Assembly: GCF_004364865.1 (NCBI RefSeq)
Contig: NZ_SOAU01000001.1
Coordinates: 3,690,001 to 3,754,000, forward strand
DNA: 64,000 nucleotides
Direction: 5' to 3'
Source of the DNA: Ilumatobacter fluminis
GTDB taxonomy: Bacteria; Actinomycetota; Acidimicrobiia; Acidimicrobiales; Ilumatobacteraceae
In this document: in pieces, positions 1-8,756 of the stretch
How the letters are laid out: each line of letters starts with the position of its first letter
Numbering within the stretch: the stretch's first letter is position 1
The notes under the pieces: model-generated
What the model was told of the DNA's origin: nothing
Seen by the model: only the letters and a program-made list of their open reading frames with translations
Databases searched by the model: none
Position numbers and translations under genes: made by a program

Positions 1-3000
1 GTGCAGAGTTCGTCGAGCATGGCCGGGGTGAAGTCGCGCACCCGGCCGGCGAGGACGTCGCGTTCGACCGTCGAGGCCACCAGCGGCGCACCGGCCAGCT
101 GGCCGATCGACTCGACGAGCCCGTCGAGGCCCCGTCGGACACCGCCCCAGCCGTGCCAGGCAGGCAGGAACCGAGCCAACGCATCGGGTTCGACCGGCTC
201 GACCTCGCGCCGCAGCATCGCCAGCGAACGCCGGCGGAGCTGCCGGAGCACGTCGACGTCGCACCACTCGCGCTGCACGCCACCCGGGCGGAACTCACCG
301 CGCACGACACGCTCGTCGGCGGCCAACGCCGCGATCGCGCCCTCGACACGCTCGACCGGGGCGGCGAACCGGCGGGCTACGTCGGCGGCGAGGAACGGGC
401 CGTGGGTGCGGGCGAACCGACCGACGAGCGACTCGAGCGGGTGCGGCACCGGGTCGGTGAACGCGACCGGCAAACCGACCGGGATCGAACAGCCGAAGGC
501 GTCTCGGTAGCGCGCCGCGTCTTCGGCGGCGGCGTAGCGCACGTCGTCACCGATACCGATCTCGATGACGCGCCGTTCGCGGACCAGATCGTCGACCCAC
601 GCCCCACCCGTGTCGCCCTCGCACCGGGCGTCGACCTCGGCGAGGGTCAGGTCGCCGACGCGACGGAAGACGTCGTGGAGTTCGTCGGCGGTGCGGGCCC
701 GCCGACCGTCGGCGAGGTGTTGGAGCTCGAGTTCGACGTCGGCCAGGACGCCGGGGTCGAGCAGCTCGCGCAACTCTTCGGCACCGAGCAGCTCGCGCAG
801 GAGATCTCGGTCGAGCGCCAGCGCGGCGGCCCGTCGTTCGGCCAGCGGCGCATCGCCCTCGTACATGTACTGGGCGATCCAGTTGAACAGCAGGCTCGAC
901 GCCATCGGACTCGATGACGCGGTGTCGACCTGCACGAGGCGCACCTGCCGCGACTGCAGCTGGCCGAGCACCTCCTTGAGCGCCGGCACGTCGAAGACGT
1001 CTTGGAGGCACTCGCGTGACGTCTCGAGCAGGATCGGGAACGTCGGGTACTTGGAGGCGACGGTGAGCAGGTCGGCGGCACGCTGACGTTGCTGCCAGAG
1101 TGGCGTCCGCTGGTCGGGACGGCGGCGTGGCAGGAGCAGCGCTCGACCGGCGCACTCGCGGAAACGGGCCGAGAACAACGAGGTCTGCGGCAGCGACGAC
1201 ATCACCAGCTCATCGATCTCGTCGGGATCGATGCGGAACACCTCGGCGTCGATCTGGTCGGCCGCCTCGGGCAACCGGATGACGATGCCGTCGTCGCCGT
1301 ACATCGTCTCGACCGGCAGATCGAACTGGTCGACCAGACGTCGTTCGATCGCCATCGCCCACGGCGCGTGGACCGGGGTGCCGAACGGGCTGAGCACGCA
1401 CACGCGCCAGTCGCCGATCTCGTCGCGGAACCGCTCGACGACGATCGTGCGCTCGTCGGGCACCACGCCGGTCGCCGCCGCCTGCTCGGCCAGGTACGAC
1501 AGCACGTTCTGGGCGGCGAGCGGATCGAGGGCATAGTCGGTCTGGAGCCGCTCCATCGCCTCGCCGTCGGGCAGTTCACGGACGTCGCGCAGGAAGCGCC
1601 CGAGGGCACGGCCGAGTTCGAGGGGCCGACCCGGTCGGTCGCCGTGCCAGAACGGCATCTTGCCGGGCTCGCCCGGTGCCGGGGTGACCGTGACCCGCTC
1701 GAACGAGATGTCTTCGATCCGCCAGGTGGTGGCGCCGAGGAGGAACGTCTCGCCCGGGCGGCTCTCGTAGACCATCTCCTCGTCGAGTTCGCCGACCCGG
1801 GTGCCGTCGGGGAGGAACACCCCGAACAGGCCGCGATCGGGGATGGTGCCGCCGCTGGTGACCGCCAGGCGCTTCGAGCCGTCGCGGGCCCTGACCACAT
1901 CGTTGACGCGATCCCACACCAGGCGGGGCCGGAGCTCGGAGAACTCCTCACTCGGGTAGCGGCCGGCCAGCAGGTCGAGCACGTTGTGGAGCAGGTCGTC
2001 GGTGATCTCGTGGAAGTTGGCGCAGCGCCGCACGAGCCGGGCGACGTCGTCGACCGGTACTTCGGTGCGGGCCGCCGCGTGGGCGACGATCTGCTGGGCG
2101 AGCACGTCGAGCGGGTTGCGCAGGTACTTCGAGTGTTCGATCTCACCGTCGATCATGCGGCGGGTGACGACGGCTGCTTCGATCAGGTCGCCCCGATGCT
2201 TGGGGAAGATCGACCCCTTGCTCGGCTCGCCGACCTGGTGCCCGGCTCGGCCGATGCGCTGGAGCCCCCGGCTGACCGCACCCGGCGACTCGACCTGGAT
2301 AACCAGGTCGACCGCGCCCATGTCGATACCGAGTTCGAGCGACGAGGTGGCCACGATCGCCCGCAGCTCGCCGCGCTTGAGCTGGTCTTCGATCACGACG
2401 CGCTGCTCGCGTGCCAACGAACCGTGGTGGGCCTTCACCAGCTCGTCGGCCTGCTCACCGTGCGACTCCTCGTACAGCTCGTTGAGCTGTGCTGCCAACC
2501 GCTCGGCGCCACGGCGGGCGTTGCAGAAGATGATCGTCGAGCGGTGTTGGAGCACCAGGTCGAGGACGCGGGGATAGATGCTCGGCCAGATGCTCGACCG
2601 GCGTTCGCCCGAACCGGGTTGCCCCATCGGTGCCGCTGCATCGCCCGGAGCGCCCATGTCGTCGACCGGCACGATCACCTGCACGTCGAGCGGCTTGCGG
2701 ATGCCGGCGTCGATGATGCGGACCGGACGGGCCGCGCCGTCGTCGTCGAATCCGCCGAGGAAGCGTGCGATCTCCTCGAGCGGGCGCTGCGTCGCCGAGA
2801 GCCCGATCCGCTGCGGCGGTCGGTCGGTGACCTCTTCGAGGCGTTCGAGGCTGAGCGCCAGATGAGCACCGCGTTTGGTGGTGGCCATGGCGTGGATCTC
2901 GTCGATGATCACCGTCTCGACGCCGCGCAGCGTCTCGGCCGCCGAGCTGGTGAGCATCAGGTACAGCGACTCGGGGGTGGTGATGAGGAGGTCGGGTGGG

Positions 3001-3395
3001 CGCCGGATCAGCTTCTGGCGCTCGTTCGACGGGGTGTCGCCGGTGCGCATGGCGACCTCGGGCGCCGTGAACGGTTCGTCGATGCGCTCCGCGGCCAACC
3101 CGATGCCGGTGAGCGGGGCACGAAGGTTCTTCTCGACGTCGAACGCCAGGGCACGCAACGGTGAGATGTAGAGAACCCGCGTTCGATGGGTGCGCTCGTC
3201 GGGCTGCGGCGTCGTGACGAGCCGGTCGATCGAGGCCATGAAGGCCGTGAGCGTCTTGCCGGAGCCGGTGGGCGCGCAGATGAGGGTGTGTTCGCCGTTC
3301 GCGATGTGCGGCCAGCCCTGGATCTGCGGCGGCGTCGGCTCGGGGAACGACGACGCGAACCAGGCCCGAACCGCCGGCGAGAACGCCTCGAGCAC
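1..3395 (-). CDS. lhr: Lhr-type large SF2 helicase (C-terminus beyond window)
   Basis: ATP-dependent DEAD/DEAH superfamily II helicase of the Lhr family, which acts in DNA/RNA-hybrid processing and repair in the cytoplasm. About 1131 residues are visible; the reading frame is still open at base 1, so the C-terminal part is outside the window (actinobacterial Lhr is about 1500 aa). Visible motifs: Walker A APTGSGKT at residues 41-48, TTPESL (motif Ib), DEIH Walker B box at 165-168, the SAT motif (LSATQ), a helicase C domain with TSSLELGIDMG and QRIGRAGHQ, followed by the winged-helix and Lhr-specific regions. Start: a TAG stop lies in frame at 3420-3422, and the GTG at 3395 (MLEAFSPAV) is the first usable codon and matches the family N-terminus. 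It is transcribed away from the ABC-F gene side but on the same strand, 175 bp beyond two REP-like hairpins. No frameshift is seen. Confidence 0.93.
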   Translation of the reverse strand, partial: MLEAFSPAVRAWFASSFPEPTPPQIQGWPHIANGEHTLICAPTGSGKTLTAFMASIDRLVTTPQPDERTHRTRVLYISPLRALAFDVEKNLRAPLTGIGLAAERIDEPFTAPEVAMRTGDTPSNERQKLIRRPPDLLITTPESLYLMLTSSAAETLRGVETVIIDEIHAMATTKRGAHLALSLERLEEVTDRPPQRIGLSATQRPLEEIARFLGGFDDDGAARPVRIIDAGIRKPLDVQVIVPVDDMGAPGDAAAPMGQPGSGERRSSIWPSIYPRVLDLVLQHRSTIIFCNARRGAERLAAQLNELYEESHGEQADELVKAHHGSLAREQRVVIEDQLKRGELRAIVATSSLELGIDMGAVDLVIQVESPGAVSRGLQRIGRAGHQVGEPSKGSIFPKHRGDLIEAAVVTRRMIDGEIEHSKYLRNPLDVLAQQIVAHAAARTEVPVDDVARLVRRCANFHEITDDLLHNVLDLLAGRYPSEEFSELRPRLVWDRVNDVVRARDGSKRLAVTSGGTIPDRGLFGVFLPDGTRVGELDEEMVYESRPGETFLLGATTWRIEDISFERVTVTPAPGEPGKMPFWHGDRPGRPLELGRALGRFLRDVRELPDGEAMERLQTDYALDPLAAQNVLSYLAEQAAATGVVPDERTIVVERFRDEIGDWRVCVLSPFGTPVHAPWAMAIERRLVDQFDLPVETMYGDDGIVIRLPEAADQIDAEVFRIDPDEIDELVMSSLPQTSLFSARFRECAGRALLLPRRRPDQRTPLWQQRQRAADLLTVASKYPTFPILLETSRECLQDVFDVPALKEVLGQLQSRQVRLVQVDTASSSPMASSLLFNWIAQYMYEGDAPLAERRAAALALDRDLLRELLGAEELRELLDPGVLADVELELQHLADGRRARTADELHDVFRRVGDLTLAEVDARCEGDTGGAWVDDLVRERRVIEIGIGDDVRYAAAEDAARYRDAFGCSIPVGLPVAFTDPVPHPLESLVGRFARTHGPFLAADVARRFAAPVERVEGAIAALAADERVVRGEFRPGGVQREWCDVDVLRQLRRRSLAMLRREVEPVEPDALARFLPAWHGWGGVRRGLDGLVESIGQLAGAPLVASTVERDVLAGRVRDFTPAMLDELC

Positions 3396-3459
3396 GGGAT
3401 GATCAGCGATGATCCGAATCTACCCAGGGGGTGTCACAACCCCCGTCGCCCAGACGGAT

Positions 3460-3480
3460 GGTGTCGGATCCGTTGCGTCG
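3460..3480 (+). repeat. Solo REP-like half-unit, type B
   Basis: A 21-bp sequence beginning GGTGTCGGATCC and ending GCGTCG. It recurs with one mismatch at 31615-31635, and with three mismatches it forms the outer arm of the long inverted repeat at 33297-33377. It lies between lhr and the ABC-F gene, right beside the type A hairpin pair. No function is evident. Confidence 0.6.
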
Positions 3481-3483
3481 TCA

Positions 3484-3570
3484 GAACAGAAGGGGTCAGG
3501 CACCTTCTGTTCCCGACCGACTGCCACGCCCCGGGTTTGATGAACAGAAGGTGCCTGACCCCTTCTGTGG
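3484..3570. repeat. REP-like hairpin pair, type A (copy 1)
   Basis: Two stem-loop units in opposite orientation. Unit 1 (3484-3512) has arms GAACAGAAGG / CCTTCTGTTC around the 9-nt loop GGTCAGGCA. Unit 2 (3542-3570) has the same arms, with the last bases of the right arm degraded to TGG, around the reverse-complement loop TGCCTGACC. The pair is separated by 29 bp. Unit 2 ends on the base directly before the stop codon of the ABC-F gene on the minus strand, so on that transcript a hairpin would follow immediately after translation ends. The same unit occurs at 5249-5338 and 22272-23575. The paired, inverted arrangement is what is known for REP/BIME elements mobilised by RAYT (Y1-type) transposases; that link is an inference. 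Confidence 0.85.
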
Positions 3571-5178
3571 TCACAGGTCGATGGTTCTGGTGGTGCGGAC
3601 CCGGTCGAGGAAGGCCCGGTCGTGGGTCACGAGCAGGACCGTGCCGGGGAAGGTCTCGAGGGCCTGTTCGAGCTGCTCGATCGCCGGCAGGTCGAGATGG
3701 TTGGTGGGCTCGTCGAGCACCAGCAGGTTCGCCCCGTTCGCCATCAGTAACGCCAGTCCGGCCCGGGTGCGCTCCCCCGGTGACAGTGACGCCGTCTCGC
3801 GCTCGACGTGGTCACCCACCAATCCGAACTTGGCCAGCAGCGTCCGGGCGTCGGCCACGTCGAGGCCGGTCGCGTCGGTGAACGCCCGGATCAAGGTGGC
3901 GGCGCCGGTGAGCTGTGCTCGCACCTGTTCGATCTCGCCGACCACGACACCGCTCCCCCGTGTCACCTCACCGGCGGTCGGTTCGAGGCGTCCCGTGATG
4001 AGATCGATCAGGGTCGACTTGCCGGCGCCGTTGCGGCCGCGGATCGCGATCCGCTCGCCGTACTCGACCAGCAGGTCGATCGGCCCGAGGCGGAACGTGC
4101 CACGGTCGACCTCCGCCCCGGTCAGCCGGGCGACGACAGTGCCGCTGCGCTCGGCGGCGGGGATGTCGAGTCGCAGCTCCCACGCCTCTCGCGGCTTCTC
4201 GACCGTCTCCAGCCGGTCGATCGCCCGCTTGGTCTGGGCCGACTTGCCGGCCAGCTGCTCGGTCTGGTCGATCCGGAAGTTGCGGATGTGCTTGTCGTTC
4301 TCGCCCGATCGCCGCACCTTCGCCTGACCCTGTTGGGCCCACTCACGCTGGCGTTGCGCCCGCTGGGCGAGCGACTTGCGTTCGGTGTCGTACTCCTCGA
4401 ACCGTTCCCAGGCGTGCTGTCGGGCACGCTCGCGCTCGTCGAGATACGCCTGCCAGCCGCCGCCGTACACCTCGAGCCGGTGCGAGAACTCGTCGATCTC
4501 GGCGACGTCGGTCACGACACGGTCGAGGAACCGGCGGTCGTGGCTCACGAGGAGCACCGGCGCGCTCAACCCGAGCACCCACCGCTCCAGCCGGTCGAGC
4601 CCGTCGAGGTCGAGATCGTTGGTCGGTTCGTCGAGCAGGTACACGTCGAACCGCGACAACAACAGCGCCGCCAGGCCGGCCCGCGCCGCTTCGCCGCCCG
4701 ACAACTGGACGGTGGGCTGGGCGAGGGTGCGCTCGGGCAGGCCGAGGTCGTCGGAGACCGCGCCGACCCGGGCATCGAAGTCGGCGGCGCCGAGCGCGAG
4801 CCATCGCTGCAAGGCCCGGTCGTAGCGGTCGGCCGAGTCGGGTTCGTCGGCCGCCATTGCCTCCGTCGCCGCCGCGAGTTCGAGGTCGGCGCCGGCGACG
4901 CCCGTGCGGCGTCGGAGGAGATCGGCGACGGTCTCGCCGGTCCGCGAGGGTTCCTGGTCGAGCAGGCCGACGGTCGCGGTGGGTGGAGCGAGCCGCACCT
5001 CCCCCCGGTCGGGCGGGAGCAGACCGGCGGCTGCCCGGAGCAGGGTCGACTTCCCGACACCGTTCGGTCCGACGACGCCGATCCGGGCGCCGGGAGCGAC
5101 GACGAGCGACACGTCGTCGAGCAGGATGCGTGCACCGCGGGCGACGGTGAGTTCGTGGAGCGTCAGGGTGGCCGACAT
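3571..5178 (-). CDS. ABC-F family ATPase
   Basis: Soluble duplicated ATP-binding cassette protein of the ABC-F family. These have no membrane domain; they act at the ribosome E site in translation regulation or antibiotic protection. 535 aa, the usual size. Cassette 1: Walker A GPNGVGKST at 37-45, signature LSGGE at 159-163, Walker B DEPTND at 183-188, followed by the switch LVSHD. A charged linker rich in Arg/Glu/Gln lies at 245-330 (the P-site tRNA interaction motif region). Cassette 2: GRNGAGKST at 381-389, LSPGE at 465-469, DEPTNH at 489-494. The ATG at 5178 is preceded by a purine-rich stretch (CTCGAAAGG). REP-like hairpin pairs flank the gene on both sides, one abutting its stop codon. 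Subfamily and any resistance role cannot be decided from sequence alone. Confidence 0.93.
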   Translation of the reverse strand: MSATLTLHELTVARGARILLDDVSLVVAPGARIGVVGPNGVGKSTLLRAAAGLLPPDRGEVRLAPPTATVGLLDQEPSRTGETVADLLRRRTGVAGADLELAAATEAMAADEPDSADRYDRALQRWLALGAADFDARVGAVSDDLGLPERTLAQPTVQLSGGEAARAGLAALLLSRFDVYLLDEPTNDLDLDGLDRLERWVLGLSAPVLLVSHDRRFLDRVVTDVAEIDEFSHRLEVYGGGWQAYLDERERARQHAWERFEEYDTERKSLAQRAQRQREWAQQGQAKVRRSGENDKHIRNFRIDQTEQLAGKSAQTKRAIDRLETVEKPREAWELRLDIPAAERSGTVVARLTGAEVDRGTFRLGPIDLLVEYGERIAIRGRNGAGKSTLIDLITGRLEPTAGEVTRGSGVVVGEIEQVRAQLTGAATLIRAFTDATGLDVADARTLLAKFGLVGDHVERETASLSPGERTRAGLALLMANGANLLVLDEPTNHLDLPAIEQLEQALETFPGTVLLVTHDRAFLDRVRTTRTIDL

Positions 5179-5248
5179 GACGGCAGACCTTTCGAGGAGC
5201 GGGGCGGACGATGACTCGGCTCACAGACGCATGTGCCCAGTCTTGCAC

Positions 5249-5338
5249 GAACAGAAGGGGTCAGGCACCTTCTGTTCGCGCGGACTCGGTTCGCTGCGGT
5301 CGGTCGAGTGAACAGAAGGTGCCTGACCCCTTCTGTTG
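5249..5338. repeat. REP-like hairpin pair, type A (copy 2)
   Basis: Same architecture as the copy at 3484-3570. Unit 1 at 5249-5277 has loop GGTCAGGCA and unit 2 at 5310-5338 has loop TGCCTGACC, in opposite orientation and 32 bp apart. Arms are GAACAGAAGG / CCTTCTGTTC; the last base of unit 2 is changed to G. It lies between the start of the ABC-F gene (5178, minus) and the start of the helicase gene (5358, plus), that is, in a divergent promoter region rather than downstream of genes. Confidence 0.85.
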
Positions 5339-5357
5339 ATCCGACGCCTTTCGTCGG

Positions 5358-7097
5358 TTGATGCCCGGGCTTCGGCGGGGCAGAATCGACAGTCCCCTCT
5401 CCCCTCCCCTCACGTTGAGTTCGATCACCCTCCGACCCTGGCAGCGCGCGGCATTCGACCTGTTCGACGCGTCCGACGAGCCGGACTTCCTCGCGGTCGC
5501 GACGCCGGGCGCCGGCAAGACGACGTTCGCGCTCACCTGCGCCCGTGCCCAGCTATCGAAATGGGCCGCCGACGGCACCGCCCGCCGCCTCGTCGTCGTC
5601 GCACCGACCAGCCATCTCAAGGTGCAGTGGGCACTCGCCGCCCACCGGATGGGGCTCCAGCTCGACCCCGACTGGTCGCCCGACTACGGGCTGGCACGCG
5701 ACACCCACGGGCTCGTCACCACGTACCAACAGATCGCCACGGGCGCGGCGGCCTCGAAGCTGCAGGGGCTCTCCGCCGAGGGCATGGTGATCCTCGACGA
5801 GGTGCACCACGCCGGTCACGAGCGGGCGTGGGGTGACGGCATCGGCGCTGCGTTCGTCCACGCCGCACGTCGGCTGTCGCTGTCGGGTACACCGTTCCGC
5901 AGCGACGCCGCCCGGATCCCGTTCGTCCGCTACGACGTGACCGCCGAAGGCGACCAGGCCCACGCCGACTACACGTACGGCTACGCCGACGCCCTGCGCG
6001 ACGGCGGCGTCGTCCGCCCCGTGTACTTCCCGCGTGTCGACGGCCAGATGGAGTGGAGCACGCCCTCGGGTGACGTGTTGCGCGCGACGTTCCACGACGA
6101 GTTGGCCCGCGACCAGGTGTCGGCACGGCTCCGGACGGCCCTGAGCACCGAAGGCGACTGGATCGTCAACGTGCTCGGGCAGGCACACGAACGGCTCCGC
6201 ACGATCCGGGCCGAGCAGCCCGACGCCGGTGGCCTGGTCATCGCCACCGACCAGGAGCACGCCCAGGCGATCGCCCGCATGCTGCGCAACCGCTTCAACA
6301 CGACGGCCGAGGTCGTCGTGAGCGACGACCCGATGGCGTCGCGCAAGATCGCCGAGTTCGCCGGCAACGACCGGCCGTGGCTGGTGTCGGTCCGCATGGT
6401 GTCGGAGGGCGTCGACATCCCCCGCCTGCGGGTGGGTGTGTACGCCACCACGACGTCGACCGAGCTGTTCTTCCGCCAGGCCGTCGGACGCTTCGTGCGA
6501 TGGCAGGCCGGACGGTCGAGCCAGAAGGCGTACGTGTACGTGCCCGACGATCCGCGGCTGCGCAACCATGCGTTCCAGATCGCCGAGGCGCGCCGCCACG
6601 TGTTGCGACCGCCGGCGAAGCAGGACGACGACGAGATGTCACCGAACGGTGAACTCGACCGCCAGGTCGCCGTCGACGATGCCGCCGAACAGTTGGCCTT
6701 GTTCTCCGTCGTGTCGTCCACGGCGACCGGCGTCAAGTTCCACGCCGTGACCGAGACCGGCGTCGAGCACTACGACGACGAGCCCGATCCACCGACGCCC
6801 GACTTCGACGCCGACCCGGCCCTCGCGGTCGAACTGCCCGACGTGCCGACCGAGGCCGGTCTCGTCCCGTTCGGATCGCTCAGCGTCGCCGAGCAGAAGG
6901 ACGAGCTGCGAACCCGCAACGCCGACGTCGCCAAGCGGCTCGTCGACATGACCGGCTGGAACCACGCCCGGGTCCAGGGCGAGATGAACCGGCTGGCCGG
7001 GATCTCGAAGGTCAGTACGGCGACGGTCGACCAGCTGGAACGGCGTCTCCGCTACGCCGAGAGCTGGTTGCGCCGGTTGCGTCACCAGGGTCGCTGA
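5358..7097 (+). CDS. SF2 DEAD/DEAH-type helicase, DEVH box
   Basis: Putative DNA/RNA helicase of superfamily II. Motifs: a Q-like LRPWQ element near residue 26, Walker A ATPGAGKT at 48-55, VVVAPTSHL (motif Ia), DEVH box at 147-150, SGTPFR (motif III), and a C-terminal helicase domain with VSEGVDIPRL (motif V) and QAVGRFVR (motif VI). The last 100 residues are acidic and unassigned. The cellular role is not recognisable; related proteins are annotated simply as DEAD/DEAH helicases in actinobacteria. The start is uncertain: a TTG at 5358 is followed by ATG at 5361, while a TTG at 5415 (MSSITLRPWQR) would remove 19 proline-rich residues and leave the typical short N-terminus; none has a convincing ribosome binding site. 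The 3' end overlaps the convergent PAP2 gene by 86 bp. Confidence 0.85.
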   Translation: MMPGLRRGRIDSPLSPPLTLSSITLRPWQRAAFDLFDASDEPDFLAVATPGAGKTTFALTCARAQLSKWAADGTARRLVVVAPTSHLKVQWALAAHRMGLQLDPDWSPDYGLARDTHGLVTTYQQIATGAAASKLQGLSAEGMVILDEVHHAGHERAWGDGIGAAFVHAARRLSLSGTPFRSDAARIPFVRYDVTAEGDQAHADYTYGYADALRDGGVVRPVYFPRVDGQMEWSTPSGDVLRATFHDELARDQVSARLRTALSTEGDWIVNVLGQAHERLRTIRAEQPDAGGLVIATDQEHAQAIARMLRNRFNTTAEVVVSDDPMASRKIAEFAGNDRPWLVSVRMVSEGVDIPRLRVGVYATTTSTELFFRQAVGRFVRWQAGRSSQKAYVYVPDDPRLRNHAFQIAEARRHVLRPPAKQDDDEMSPNGELDRQVAVDDAAEQLALFSVVSSTATGVKFHAVTETGVEHYDDEPDPPTPDFDADPALAVELPDVPTEAGLVPFGSLSVAEQKDELRTRNADVAKRLVDMTGWNHARVQGEMNRLAGISKVSTATVDQLERRLRYAESWLRRLRHQGR

Positions 7098-7821
7098 ACG
7101 TCCCCATCCGGCTCGTGTCGAGGACACGGTCGATGATGATCAGTGAGACGGCACCGAGGACGACGCCACCGACCACGTCGGACAGATAGTGCATACCCTG
7201 GTACATCCGGGCCCAGATCACACCGATCTCCACGACGAGGAAGACGCCAAGCGACAGAGCGCGTGCCCACAGGGCGGCAGTGTGACGCCACACGACGATC
7301 ACGACGGCGAAGTAGACGGTCGCCGCGGCGACGTGGCCGGACGGGAAACTGCTGTTGACGGTGGACTCGAGGAGTCGATCGACGTCGGGTCGGGGCCTCC
7401 CGACGATGTGGGTGATGGTGATGAAGCAGGTCGCCTCGAACACCAGCGGCAGGGCGACGTACACCGCCTCGTCCCAGCGTCTGAACACCCAGAGCAGCAC
7501 TGCGCAGATGACGGTCGAGATGCCGATCTTGATGAACGTGTCGGCCGGGCCGGCCGCCCACGGCGCCAACGAGTTCAGGCCGTCCGTGCGGCCGTCGACC
7601 CACCAGTTCGCGACGCGTTCGTCGAGACGCGTGACGGCGTTGGGGGCGGTCCAGTCGGTGAAGGTGAGCCCGATGGCGGCGCCGGTGCCGACGACGGCGA
7701 CGAAGCCGACCAGTAGTCGGACGAGTTCGTGGCCCTTCACCGGCCAGGCGTTGTCCCACGACGGTGAGGAGCTCGGCTCGTCGACCGATTCGCACTCCGA
7801 AGCCAGCGACGGGGCGCTCAT
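7012..7821 (-). CDS. PAP2-family membrane phosphatase
   Basis: Integral membrane phosphatidic-acid phosphatase type 2 / undecaprenyl-pyrophosphate phosphatase-like enzyme, 269 aa. The three PAP2 signature blocks are present: C1 as HIVGRPRP, C2 as PSGH (SSFPSGH), C3 as ARMYQGMHYLSD with the expected Arg, His and Asp. About six hydrophobic segments; the active site would face outside. It is the last gene of a three-gene minus-strand operon (lipid kinase, DUF1206, this gene) with ATGA start/stop overlaps at both joints. A lipid kinase and a lipid-phosphate phosphatase in one transcript suggests phosphatidate/diacylglycerol balance; that is inference. The 3' end overlaps the convergent helicase by 86 bp. 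Confidence 0.9.
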   Translation of the reverse strand: MSAPSLASECESVDEPSSSPSWDNAWPVKGHELVRLLVGFVAVVGTGAAIGLTFTDWTAPNAVTRLDERVANWWVDGRTDGLNSLAPWAAGPADTFIKIGISTVICAVLLWVFRRWDEAVYVALPLVFEATCFITITHIVGRPRPDVDRLLESTVNSSFPSGHVAAATVYFAVVIVVWRHTAALWARALSLGVFLVVEIGVIWARMYQGMHYLSDVVGGVVLGAVSLIIIDRVLDTSRMGTFSDPGDATGATSSRRSGDAVPAGRPSPY

Positions 7822-8756
7822 GACGCCACCGTGTCCTCGTCGGTCGCCACCACCTTGCGCGCGGGCGAGGTGATGACGCAGAAGGCGCCGTACAGCGTGA
7901 GGCCGAGCGCCACGACGAGGACCAACACCATGCCGAGTGTGTCGTCGGCGACGCGTCGCAGCGAGTCGTCAAGACCGCGGGCCTCGTCGGGGTCGAAGTT
8001 GATGGCGGCCCGGGTGACGAACACGCCGATCAGCGCCATCATCGCCGACCGACCGACCCAGCCGACCCGTCCCATGATGCGCACGGCGTGCCATGAGAAC
8101 GGGCCGATACGACGATGCTCGATCTCCTTCTCGAACGACGCCGAGTAGGCCTTGTACCCGAAGTAGATCGCGATGCCGATCACCACGAGCCCGCCGAGGC
8201 CGACCAACCAGCGGCCGGCCGGCCACTCCATGACCGACTGGGTGACCTTGGTGACCTGTGAGTCCTGGCTGCGCCCCCCGTCACCGCTGCCGGACGACCC
8301 GGGCTTGGCGGCGAGCGACACCGCCGTGATGCCCAACAGGATGTACGTCGCGGCGCTCACCGAGTAGCCGATCCGACGCAGCACGGAATGCCCGTCGACG
8401 TCGGCCGGGAGCAGCACGGTGACGATTCTCCAGGCGGCATAGAGGAACAGTCCGGCCGCAACGACCCACAGGATCAGCTGGCCGAACGGCTGCTGCGCGA
8501 TCGTGGCCACTGCGCCGGACGGGTCGGCCTGGCCGCTCGAGCCTCCCGACTGATCGGAGTTGCCGCCGTCGGCGGCGATCGTGAACGCGAGCAGGCCGGT
8601 CAGGACGTAGACGACGCCCTTGGCGGCCCACCCGACGCGGGCGAGCTTGACGACCCCGGGGTGCCGTTGGACGAAGTCCTCGGCGGCGTCGGAGCCGACG
8701 TCGTCGTCCGGACCGTCGAACGATCGGTCGGAATCGGTGGATGTTTCGATGCTCAT
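7818..8756 (-). CDS. DUF1206 multi-pass membrane protein
   Basis: 312-aa membrane protein with the repeated DUF1206 pattern: about six transmembrane helices arranged as three two-helix units, each opening with an aromatic/Gly-rich ARxGWxAKGVVY-type motif (first near residues 38-52, ARVGWAAKGVVYVLTG). The N-terminal 35 residues are Asp/Ser rich and probably cytosolic; a Gly/Ser/Gln-rich loop follows the first unit. The function of DUF1206 is unknown. Start and stop overlap both neighbours by four bases, so it is translationally coupled between a lipid kinase and a PAP2 phosphatase, which hints at a role in membrane lipid metabolism. Confidence 0.88.
   Translation of the reverse strand: MSIETSTDSDRSFDGPDDDVGSDAAEDFVQRHPGVVKLARVGWAAKGVVYVLTGLLAFTIAADGGNSDQSGGSSGQADPSGAVATIAQQPFGQLILWVVAAGLFLYAAWRIVTVLLPADVDGHSVLRRIGYSVSAATYILLGITAVSLAAKPGSSGSGDGGRSQDSQVTKVTQSVMEWPAGRWLVGLGGLVVIGIAIYFGYKAYSASFEKEIEHRRIGPFSWHAVRIMGRVGWVGRSAMMALIGVFVTRAAINFDPDEARGLDDSLRRVADDTLGMVLVLVVALGLTLYGAFCVITSPARKVVATDEDTVAS

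Noticed and set aside
1089-3164. A 691-codon plus-strand frame in the first 3 kb
   Set aside because: Antisense to lhr, whose minus-strand frame carries all helicase motifs.
3484-5338. CRISPR array made of the repeated 29-bp units
   Set aside because: Units are in inverted pairs with one short gap, not direct repeats with regular spacers, and no cas gene is near.
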